This document shows, piece after piece, positions 21,301 to 26,006 of a DNA stretch of 26,006 nt; position 1 is the stretch's first letter; every line of letters begins with the position of its first letter. The DNA lies in contig JAIPMN010000931.1 in the NCBI GenBank assembly GCA_020650975.1, positions 1 through 26,006 of the forward strand. Direction: 5' to 3'. The stretch comes from Apostichopus californicus. Taxonomy: Eukaryota > Echinodermata > Holothuroidea > Aspidochirotida > Stichopodidae. Made by a program: the position numbers and the translations under genes. The notes under the pieces were generated by a model. That model was not told the DNA's origin, searched no databases, and saw nothing but the letters and a program-made list of their open reading frames with translations.

Positions 21301-24300
21301 CACTGTTTGTTAAAAAAAACAAACAAAAAATTAAAAGTAAAATGGTCCAGTCCAATATTTTATCTTTACATCTGAAACACCCTAAGACTCCAACACAGTA
21401 TGTACACTAACCAGCCATGTCTATGCTTGTGAAAACCGAAATGTATATACTAGGCAGCTTTAAACATCATTTTATTTATGCTATTGATCTGCAATTTTAA
21501 TCAACCAAACCAATCATATTGGACCACACCTAGCCAGCATTTCTCAAACTAAACCATCATATGATCCAACTAAGACTTTTTATTGCAAACTACAGATCTA
21601 TGTCAAGATTTATTTAAGTAGGTGAGTCCAGATTTCAGCCATATTTTCCCTTCTGCTCTGCTCATAAAGAAACCAAAGGACTTCACAGTCCAGTAAGCCC
21701 AGCACTGAAAGTGAGAGCCTCCTGAACAAAGTTCTATATAAAATTTGAAAGAACTGTGGCAAAATCACTATATTTTCTCTATGTGTGCACAAGTTATCAT
21801 GTACTGTAAAGCAAATACAGTAGTGTCAATCAGCAAACCTACAGTACTGTTCATAGCGATGTTCAGAAACTTACCCAAGTTAAATTTCCAATGTACATGG
21901 AGTACCTCCTGCCACCAGCTGAGGGGGAAGGGGACGCCAAGTGTGGAGCTGCTGTCGTCTGAGTTGTCGGTCCACTGCTGTTTGTGAATATCTTTTGCTG
22001 GAGTTGAAATCATAAATGGTACAACGGTTTACAGTAATAATCTACGGTATGGGTGACAGGGTGTATAGTACCGATATCCTGGTCCAACTGCTAACAGTTA
22101 ACAATACTACTGTACAAGGAGTGTTGTACCGTACAGCAATGAGAGCACTTTGATATAGTGTGTTCTTAAGCTTGGAAGAATAAAACAGCATTGTAAACTT
22201 AAAAAACACTGTAAATACTGTATAAGTCAAAGACAAAGTTTTGACCTCAATAGACTTAATACATAACACACAATAACAATGTAGCCTATGCAGTGAACAA
22301 TCTACACTGGATATTGTAGCACAACATTTAAGCAAATAGTGACTCAGGGATTCTCTGGATGTGTCCTTCGAACGGTTCTCTTTTGCAGGAATGTTGACAA
22401 AGACACACAGACATTACTTTAATTGTGATGGTGGTAGGCATGGGCGAAATACATAGCCCAGCATATAACCTAAAGTACACAGTTATGAACGGTCAGGTTA
22501 ATACAGAACATCTGTCCTAGCATGCATCCGATTAATGCTTTCATCTCATCCAAAACAATAACATAGAACAGACATTATGTTTTCGTTTATATTTCTTCCT
22601 GTGCAGTATCTCTGCAAATTGGCCAAAAATTTTGGGCAAAATTTTCATCCTTATAATTGCGCTTTGAAATGCTGTATTAGGTGCTATATAAGTGTAATTT
22701 ATTATTATTATTATTATTATTTGTGTGAGTATATACAACACAATAGCACCAAAAATGATTGTAGAGGGATCAGTAACTTCATTTTTATATTAAGAATGCA
22801 TAATGGGGCTTTAAAGCCACAGGATCACTACACAACTGTAATAAAAAATAAATAAACATAAAATGCTAACCTGAGGTGGTGGCTGACTACTCTCTGCAGG
22901 AGCTGTAATGACATCATCATACAAGTCAACTTGACCAGAATTAATCTCCTGCAAGAAATGTGATAAAATGAAGCAGTTAGTCACTGAAAAACTAATTCAA
23001 TCTCTACCTACCCCACCCCCACCCTCCCATCTGCAATATTGGGGAAAAGTGTTATTTTACTATCCCTGTATGTTAATTTTCAACTCTAGAGCCCCAATAC
23101 GATGTTTGTGTCTGTGGTGTTTGCTTTTGTAACAGAAGGTAAGCCTTACCACAATGGCGTAGTCCATGAGACCAAATTGAACTTGGTAAAAAGATTCATG
23201 CTTAATGGCATTGTTGTGTTGTAATCCATAGGCACCCCATTCATATCCATGTTTATTATATTACCTTGCTTTAATTCTATTTCCAATATAGCCAAAAGCA
23301 AAAGATTCATTATTAATTAACTACAAGGATACATACATTATATACATATGTTTATCCTGTCCCACTAATTTGATGTAAACTGCTGTTAGTTCCTGAACTA
23401 TCTACTGTAGGCTAATATAATAGTCTCACAATACTAATATAAATAATTATAGGCCTACACCTAGAAAAAAGTGTCATTCCAACCTGACCCTGGAACCGAT
23501 GCCTTATTAATGGGCCTATGAAGTAAGCCAAAGATTGGATACAGGAGAAGAAAACACATGTAGGCTACACACATAACAATTTGCAACTGGGTAAACTTGA
23601 ACATCTGTGACAAATGCAAACCAAACATTGTTTTTTATTAGGCAGTGGATATATAGCCGTCAGACGGTTCCCGATTCCAGTTTACTATTTAGCCGTCACT
23701 TCCGTCTGACATGCGCAGTTATCAATCTTGCGATAAGCTGCCATTTTGAATGTTGTCTTTGAATGAGTGAAGTTGTGATGCGATTGTGATCCATTTTTAA
23801 GCATGCCTCTAGCTGTAGGTGATAGTTTTGACTCGTTTTCTGAAATATTTGAGACGACTGATAAAGACGAATAAAGACGACTGATGCAGGAAAATGTGTG
23901 GATTATAGTGTCCATCTAAACTATTAAACGGACAATGAAAATAACGGAATAAACCGCACATAATCGGAAACAAACATGCTTCATCAAATATAACAGATGA
24001 AATATTTAAAAAATCTCGCCGTTTGCCAATGCAAAGATGGTCAAATAGTAGTAACGCGCAGAAAACCGCCAGAAAATTTGCGGGACGACAAAATAACTCG
24101 GGGACTGGATCGTCCGGTGGCACCGATCACAAGTCCGCAAGATTGATAACTGCGCATGTCAGACGGAAGTGACGGCTAAATAGTAAACTGGAATCGGGAA
24201 CCGTCTGACGGCTATATATCCACTGCGTTTTTATTAACATTGAGTATGCAAAACATTTCTTGAAAATTTTGCAAAGTCCAAATGCATCATGCTGCTGTGG

Positions 24301-24931
24301 CTACACTGTCGGTTCATTTATGAATTGGGAAGTTCAATATGAGAAATACCAAAAATAAACTAAGTGCAATGCATTGTATGCCTACTGTTGAGGCTACACC
24401 TTCTACACCGTCAGGACAGGCTCTTTTTTTTGTGCCATCCCTTTGAACTTTGATCCTTCAATCTTCATTACATTGTTAATGTTATGATATTTACTTGTCT
24501 AGGCCTATTGGGCAATACAAGGAGAAAGGCCAAAACTAAAAGTACATTAGATGTGAATATGATAGTGAAAAACTGTGATAGAAATAGCTAAACCATAATA
24601 ATTGTTTGGGTTTAATTTATAAAGTGGCGGTAGTTCTTCCTACTCCTAATGTTATAAAAGCCCTGTTTACTTTGAACGTTAGGCTAATTGTAAATTTACC
24701 CAAGCGTTGCGATACTACATTAGGTCTAACGTACTGTAGTGTAAGGCTCATGTAGGCACACATAAATCGAGGTAAAAAGCGTAGACTAGGCCATAGAATT
24801 TGCAGAAGACGACGTACAAATGAATGCAAACGTTTTTTGTTTATCAATACCAAATCATGAAGTTCAAATTTTACCTGATTGAATTCTTGATCTACATCAG
24901 CGTAGAGATCTATATCCACGCCGTCAGCCAT
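12076..24931 (-). CDS. CPSF6: CPSF6 (CFIm68) orthologue, 14 coding exons, 785 aa
   Basis: The spliced CDS is complement(12076-12313, 12991-13144, 14037-14152, 15249-15286, 15950-16171, 16872-17275, 17567-17684, 18410-18591, 19616-19993, 20396-20475, 21133-21302, 21875-21997, 22871-22948, 24875-24931). Exon lengths sum to 2358 nt with continuous phase, and all introns are GT-AG. Visible parts: N-terminus [19 protein letters not shown] (26-31); one RRM with RNP2 MYIGNL (about 79-84) and RNP1-like KGFAAVHV (120-127); a Pro/Gln/Gly region (170-604); a conserved segment from [14 protein letters not shown] to [14 protein letters not shown]; and an RS/RE/RD tail ending EREYRHR. In the known family, CFIm68 pairs with CFIm25 (NUDT21) in the nucleus, where the complex binds UGUA in pre-mRNA and shapes poly(A) site choice; the RS tail binds transportin-3. 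CPSF7 is the close paralogue, but the N- and C-terminal matches favour CPSF6. The start ATG has a strong context (A at -3, G at +4). The gene is intact, and longer than human CPSF6 because of the low-complexity region. Confidence 0.97.
12314..12990 (-). other. CPSF6 intron 13 (677 bp)
   Basis: GT-AG intron between exons 13 and 14. No repeat, RNA or nested gene is recognised. Confidence 0.85.
12991..13144 (-). CDS. CPSF6: CPSF6 coding exon 13 (residues 656-706)
   Basis: The acceptor is CTGTAG|GTGAG and the donor CTGG|GTAAGG (154 nt). It encodes [20 protein letters not shown], then [20 protein letters not shown], then [11 protein letters not shown], near-identical to human. The exon itself begins GTGAGT, which looks like a donor, but the family alignment shows it is coding. 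Confidence 0.96.
13145..14036 (-). other. CPSF6 intron 12 (892 bp)
   Basis: GT-AG intron. It contains the retroposon 3' end at 13762-13957 and a short poly-G run at 13314-13320. Otherwise nothing is recognised. Confidence 0.85.
13762..13957 (+). mobile_element. SINE/LINE-like retroposon 3' end with ATT tail
   Basis: It reads CCAGGGGTTAAATGGGTACC, a GGCGCAG...CTGTGCGCC hairpin (about 13807-13831), then CTGTAAAGTGCTTTGAGACC, TATAAAGCGCTATATAAAAA and an ATT-rich end (TATTATTATTATT). The 'AAGCGCTTTGAG...GCGCTATATAA (ATT)n' layout is a common retroposon tail in invertebrates. It is antisense to CPSF6. No clear target-site duplication is seen, so its 5' end is uncertain. Confidence 0.75.
14037..14152 (-). 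CDS. CPSF6: CPSF6 coding exon 12 (residues 617-655)
   Basis: The acceptor is TCAACAG|A and the donor AGCG|GTAAGG (116 nt). It encodes [19 protein letters not shown] followed by [20 protein letters not shown]. This aligns clearly to human LSEAEFEEIMNRNRAISSSA and ISRAVSDASAG. It starts the conserved C-terminal helical block shared by CPSF6 and CPSF7. Confidence 0.95.
14153..15248 (-). other. CPSF6 intron 11 (1096 bp)
   Basis: GT-AG intron. Nearly half is a threefold tandem repeat (14748-15235) that ends about 12 bp from the exon 11 donor. The rest is unremarkable. Confidence 0.85.
14748..15235. repeat. Tandem repeat, three copies of a ~163-bp unit
   Basis: The copies start at 14748, 14911 and 15072, each with GCACCACCTAAGATACCTCA. 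Each holds a C-rich stretch, GACCAAGGCA, TTGGGTTACTATATGTGAGC, and ends CCCCCTTGGGGTAAATAAAT then ACATGATGA. Copies 1 and 2 differ at only a few bases (GTCAAG/GTCGAG and C-run length). Copy 3 is more diverged (for example TGCGGAAGGGGAGTC for TGTGGAATGGGATTC). The period is 161-164 bp. The family is not recognised. Confidence 0.95.
15249..15286 (-). CDS. CPSF6: CPSF6 coding exon 11 (residues 605-616), 38-nt exon
   Basis: The acceptor is TGTTTAG|AGT and the donor AAAG|GTAAGA. It encodes [12 protein letters not shown] plus two bases of Arg617. It is needed to carry the frame from exon 10 (phase 0) to exon 12 (phase 2), and it fits the Gly/Tyr/Asp-rich bridge before the C-terminal conserved block. 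It is very short and lies about 14 bp from a tandem repeat array. Confidence 0.87.
15287..15949 (-). other. CPSF6 intron 10 (663 bp)
   Basis: GT-AG intron. It holds the antisense LINE 3' end (15555-15812) and a short GA microsatellite (about 15893-15912). Otherwise nothing is recognised. Confidence 0.85.
15555..15812 (+). mobile_element. 5'-truncated non-LTR retrotransposon (RT C-terminus and 3' tail)
   Basis: The plus strand reads ...[20 protein letters not shown], then [20 protein letters not shown] and FTCSFVN, with a TAA stop at 15721-15723. The pattern 'Y..RSF.Y..P.LWN.LP..I......L.TFK..LKTHLF' is the usual C-terminus of CR1/L2-type LINE reverse transcriptases. After it come TTTGTAGAGCACATTGAGCA, TTGGCGCTATACAAGT and an ATT-rich tail to 15812. 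This is a dead fragment, antisense to CPSF6. Confidence 0.85.
15950..16171 (-). CDS. CPSF6: CPSF6 coding exon 10 (residues 531-604), poly-Gln and HVNPAF
   Basis: The acceptor is a tandem CAGCAG (TTTCAG|CAG|CCA); the donor is AAAG|GTAATA. The exon is 222 nt (219 nt with the second acceptor) and phase 0 at both ends, so skippable. It encodes [15 protein letters not shown], then [11 protein letters not shown], then [26 protein letters not shown] also occurs in the human proline-rich domain, which anchors the alignment. Confidence 0.94.
16172..16871 (-). other. CPSF6 intron 9 (700 bp)
   Basis: GT-AG intron. A short TATAATATAATATATAATA run (about 16739-16758) is the only noticeable feature. No RNA or nested gene is seen. 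Confidence 0.8.
16872..17275 (-). CDS. CPSF6: CPSF6 coding exon 9 (residues 396-530), GPP-repeat exon
   Basis: The acceptor is TTGCAG|TT and the donor CAA|GTAAGT (404 nt, phase 1 in, phase 0 out). It begins [13 protein letters not shown] and continues with many GPPPPG, GQGPP and GHGPPPP units to MHGPPQRQ. It holds the only Phe-Gly pair of the proline-rich region (residues 398-399). Shadow open frames on both strands here come from the biased composition. Confidence 0.92.
17276..17566 (-). other. CPSF6 intron 8 (291 bp)
   Basis: The shortest intron of the gene, GT-AG, between two proline-rich exons. Nothing else is recognised. Confidence 0.85.
17567..17684 (-). CDS. CPSF6: CPSF6 coding exon 8 (residues 357-395), RGPPPP repeats
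   Basis: The acceptor is TATGTAG|CTT and the donor CCAG|GTGAGT (118 nt, phase 0 in, phase 1 out). It encodes [25 protein letters not shown] and QRPDWERPP. The RGPPPP unit occurs three times, suggesting internal growth by unit duplication. Frame continuity with exons 7 and 9 supports the boundaries. Confidence 0.91.
17685..18409 (-). other. CPSF6 intron 7 (725 bp)
   Basis: GT-AG intron. It has three GGGCCC sites within about 70 bp (17958-18030) and a G-rich tract at 17741-17760. No gene or known repeat is recognised. Confidence 0.8.
18410..18591 (-). CDS. CPSF6: CPSF6 coding exon 7 (residues 296-356), Pro/Met/Arg-rich
   Basis: The acceptor is TTGTAG|AT and the donor GGG|GTATGT (182 nt, enters in phase 1, leaves in phase 0). 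It encodes [20 protein letters not shown] and continues through [15 protein letters not shown] and [16 protein letters not shown]. Met and Arg are richer here than in exon 6, with several RG dipeptides that could be arginine-methylation sites (inference). Confidence 0.92.
18921..18960. repeat. Direct repeat copy 1 in intron 6
   Basis: It reads AGAAATATGTACAAGAATTA then AACCACAGGGTTTTGTGTTG. It matches 19361-19402, about 440 bp away, including an exact run GAATTAAACCACAGGGTTTT. Confidence 0.85.
19361..19402. repeat. Direct repeat copy 2 in intron 6
   Basis: It reads AGAAATACGTACGGGAGAAT then TAAACCACAGGGTTTTGTAG, the partner of 18921-18960. The flanks also agree loosely (TTTTATG against CTTTAAG), so the pair may bound an inserted or duplicated segment. 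Confidence 0.85.
19616..19993 (-). CDS. CPSF6: CPSF6 coding exon 6 (residues 170-295), Gln/Pro-rich
   Basis: The acceptor is TCCTCAG|CT and the donor CCAG|GTGAGA (378 nt, phase 1 at both ends, so skippable in frame). It begins [15 protein letters not shown] and then runs through repeated GPPQ, QQGPP and GPQQGPP units to LPPRPFAP. The composition fits the family's proline-rich domain, but individual repeats do not align one-to-one with human. Confidence 0.93.
19994..20395 (-). other. CPSF6 intron 5 (402 bp)
   Basis: GT-AG intron separating the RRM-coding exons from the proline-rich exons. Nothing else is recognised. Confidence 0.85.
20396..20475 (-). CDS. CPSF6: CPSF6 coding exon 5 (residues 143-169), end of RRM
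   Basis: The acceptor is TTTCAG|G and the donor AAAG|GTAAGT (80 nt). It completes Arg143 and encodes [20 protein letters not shown] then ENASRK, matching human RELHGQNPVVTPCNKQFLSQFE. It holds the last RRM strand and the start of the linker into the proline-rich domain. It ends in phase 1. Confidence 0.95.
20476..21132 (-). other. CPSF6 intron 4 (657 bp)
   Basis: GT-AG intron within the RRM. The open plus-strand frame here (20385-20660) is partly opposite exon 5 and shows no family features. Confidence 0.85.
21133..21302 (-). CDS. CPSF6: CPSF6 coding exon 4 (residues 87-143), RRM core
   Basis: It encodes WTTDQD, then [20 protein letters not shown] and KGFAAVHV (RNP1), ending LGELGK plus two bases of Arg143. 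Alignment to human CPSF6 ([24 protein letters not shown]) is unambiguous. The donor is ACG|GTTAGT, phase 2. The human region that contacts CFIm25 lies in this RRM. Confidence 0.96.
21303..21874 (-). other. CPSF6 intron 3 (572 bp)
   Basis: GT-AG intron splitting the RRM after RNP2 (NLTW|WTTD). No repeat or RNA gene is recognised. Confidence 0.85.
21875..21997 (-). CDS. CPSF6: CPSF6 coding exon 3 (residues 46-86), start of RRM
   Basis: The acceptor is CTCCAG|CAA and the donor TGG|GTAAGT, phase 0 at both ends (123 nt). The first 31 residues are a Ser/Thr/Ala/Pro linker. The exon then enters the RRM with [12 protein letters not shown], where MYIGNL is RNP2. The break after NLTW joins directly to WTTDQD, giving the NLTWWTTD found in the family. 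Confidence 0.95.
21998..22870 (-). other. CPSF6 intron 2 (873 bp)
   Basis: GT-AG intron. It contains a retroposon tail at 22659-22722. Otherwise nothing is recognised. Confidence 0.85.
22659..22722 (+). mobile_element. Short retroposon 3' tail with (ATT)n
   Basis: It reads GCGCTTTGAAATGCTGTATT, AGGTGCTATATAAGTG and then an (ATT)n run. This is the same tail layout as 13762-13957 and 15735-15812, but only about 64 bp are recognisable. It is antisense to CPSF6, in intron 2. Confidence 0.7.
22871..22948 (-). CDS. CPSF6: CPSF6 coding exon 2 (residues 20-45)
   Basis: The acceptor is TTGCAG|GAG and the donor CAG|GTTAGC, phase 0 at both ends (78 nt). It encodes an acidic segment including [11 protein letters not shown], matching the QIDLYDDVI motif between the human N-terminus and the RRM. 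It ends in the low-complexity residues SSQPPPQ. Being symmetric, it could be skipped without a frameshift. Confidence 0.95.
22949..24874 (-). other. CPSF6 intron 1 (1926 bp)
   Basis: The longest intron, GT-AG, and host to the inverted-repeat element at 23641-24226. The remaining sequence shows no gene or RNA. Enhancer function is plausible for a first intron but is not shown by sequence. Confidence 0.85.
23641..24226. mobile_element. DNA transposon derivative with ~90-bp terminal inverted repeats
   Basis: The left end GGCAGTGGATATATAGCCGT runs on through AGCCGTCACTTCCGTCTGAC and GCGCAGTTATCAATCTTGC. The right end is its near-exact reverse complement, down to GGCTATATATCCACTGC. Arms are about 90 bp. 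The flanks share GTTTTT(T)ATTA (left 23630-23640, right 24227-24236), a probable 10-bp target duplication with a one-base indel. Long arms and a ~9-10-bp duplication suggest a Mutator-like element (inference). Short open frames inside may be transposase remnants. Confidence 0.85.
24875..24931 (-). CDS. CPSF6: CPSF6 coding exon 1 (residues 1-19)
   Basis: It encodes [19 protein letters not shown], almost the human CPSF6 N-terminus. The ATG at 24931-24929 is preceded by GAAC and followed by G, a strong Kozak context. The exon ends CAG|GTAAAA, phase 0. An upstream TTG would add three residues in frame, but ATG is the sensible start. Confidence 0.96.
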
Positions 24932-25450
24932 GTTCAGCAATACCTGGTTAAAATTGTTTAGAGTCTGCGATTATGGTTCTCTTCATGGAACGCCAAATTC
25001 AGTTAAATTGTGTAATGCTATTCTTGGTTGCCTTCCCGCGTATTGAGCAGGGAATGGGATTCCAAATCCTCGAATTGTAGGTAAATGCATACGTCCAGTA
25101 TGCTACTTGACCTAACAAAGTATCAACACTAATACCGTCCAAAAAAAAACCCAAAAAAGCACACCATCAGTTGGTTATCACTTATCAGAACTCAGAAGTG
25201 ACTCCACGACGAATAGAAAAATTACGCCCAAACGTCTCTGACAATAAATTTATAAGGACCAATTAGCAATAACATTTTCACAACAACTTGAAATCGAGGT
25301 CCTAGTGCTGCTCCGACCACACGGTAAATTTACATATAACTTATTTTTGTCAAAAAAAGAGAGAAAATATCGTTTACTATTCTTTGATTACTCCTCGACG
25401 AGAACGACTTCCGATCAAACTTCTATGACAATATGAATTTACCAGGGTGA
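24932..25450 (-). promoter_or_regulatory. CPSF6 5' UTR and presumed promoter region
   Basis: This is the roughly 500 bp upstream of the CPSF6 ATG. It is single-copy-looking, with no clear TATA box at a convincing place. An E2F-like TTCCCGCG lies at 25033-25040, and TTTGGCG is seen on the minus strand nearby. A short upstream ORF sits at 24948-24986. The transcription start cannot be placed from sequence, and a non-coding first exon further right is possible. Confidence 0.35.
24948..24986 (-). CDS. Possible 12-codon upstream ORF in CPSF6 leader
   Basis: ATG at 24986-24984 opens a 12-codon frame (MKRTIIADSKQF) that closes with TAA at 24950-24948, 16 nt before the CPSF6 ATG. If transcription starts upstream of it, it could dampen CPSF6 translation. 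No coding conservation can be judged here. Confidence 0.25.
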   Translation of the reverse strand: MKRTIIADSKQF

Positions 25451-25500
25451 TGCAGATAATTTAATTGCACACAAATAGCATTTTCACACAAATATGTAAG

Positions 25501-25870
25501 CAGGGGCGGATCCAGGGGGGAGGCCGGGGGGCCCGGGCCCCCCTTTTTGAAAATCCTGAATTTTTTTTACCGCGTTCGAGGGAAAGGGCCCCATGCGTGA
25601 TGAAAAAATTAAAAGAAAACAAATCATATGGAGTCTCGAAGTGTGAAAATTATTTGTATACAAAAATGTAGGTGTTGGGTAGGGTGAGCCGTACGGCACT
25701 TTGGAAATTTCAGGAAATACCGAGCCGATTCGGGAAATTTTGGATTCCATTTCGGGAAAAACAAATTTTGAGTGTGGAAGCACTGAGCACGATGCACTTT
25801 TAACGTACGTTCGCGGCAGTCCGGATCAGTGGCTTCGTGCCCATTGGGGCCCGGGGGGCACAGGCCCCCA
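25501..25870. repeat. GC-rich dispersed-element end with 18-bp palindrome
   Basis: CAGGGGCGGATCCAGGGGGG at 25501-25520 leads into an 18-bp perfect palindrome, GGGGGGCCCGGGCCCCCC, at 25526-25543. A second GC-rich block (GGGGCCCGGGGGGCACAGGC then CCCC) lies at 25846-25869. CAGGGGCGGATCCAGG-type starts recur in many invertebrate transposons (established impression, not searched). The block is sharply different from its AT-rich flanks. The element's extent is unclear and may run off the window. Confidence 0.5.
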
Positions 25871-26006
25871 TAATTTTGTCAAAGGTGTCATAAAATGTTG
25901 TCATAATTTAAAAAAAAGTGTTTTCGAACAGTGTCAGCAACTGAATTTCTTGTAGGGCCTACGAGGAATGGGGCTTCTGTTGACTGCTTGGTCAATGGTT
26001 GTAAAT

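Noticed and set aside
1-26006. A previously undescribed defence, operon-like or CRISPR system
   Set aside because: The window is a spliced animal housekeeping gene plus transposon debris. No repeat-spacer array, gene cluster or reverse-transcriptase/ncRNA cassette is present beyond the dead LINE fragment.

Overview
The window is animal nuclear DNA. It is AT-rich, rich in introns, and full of MITE-like foldback elements and retroposon 3' tails ending in ATT repeats. It carries one confidently identified protein gene on the minus strand. Several retroposon tails have the 'GTAAAGCGCTTTGAG...GCGCTATATAA...(ATT)n' form common in marine invertebrates. An invertebrate deuterostome, possibly an echinoderm, is my best guess, but this is inference from repeat style and not proof.

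The gene is the orthologue of CPSF6 (CFIm68), the 68-kDa subunit of mammalian cleavage factor I. I reconstructed 14 coding exons from 24931 (ATG) down to 12076 (stop). All 13 introns are GT-AG, every phase matches, and the total is 2358 nt, or 785 codons plus a stop. The protein has the CPSF6 N-terminus ([13 protein letters not shown]), an acidic DLYDDV segment, one RRM (about residues 77-157), a long Pro/Gln/Gly region (about 170-604), the conserved C-terminal helical segment (about 625-702), and an RS/RE/RD tail ending EREYRHR. Human CPSF6 is about 551 or 588 residues, so the low-complexity region is much longer here.

Layout, left to right. 1-11.7 kb is a gene-poor stretch downstream of CPSF6. 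It holds a 164-bp palindrome (4-167), two foldback elements bounded by TTAA (1580-2158 and 3456-3978), a possible broken coding remnant (7420-7794, minus) and several C- or G-rich tracts. About 11.73-12.08 kb is the likely proximal 3' UTR. 12.08-24.93 kb is the CPSF6 gene. Its introns carry a retroposon 3' end (13762-13957), a triplicated ~163-bp tandem repeat beside a 38-nt exon (14748-15235), the 3' end of a LINE with a recognisable reverse-transcriptase C-terminus (15555-15812), a separated 40-bp direct repeat (intron 6), another retroposon tail (22659-22722) and a ~586-bp element with long terminal inverted repeats (23641-24226). 24.93-25.45 kb is the 5' flank and presumed promoter. 25.5 kb to the end has a GC-rich palindromic dispersed-element end.

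I found no prokaryotic-style system, CRISPR array, rRNA or convincing tRNA. The most notable items are the expanded CPSF6 low-complexity domain with frame-preserving exons, the tandem array beside exon 11, and the mobile elements with possible coding remnants.
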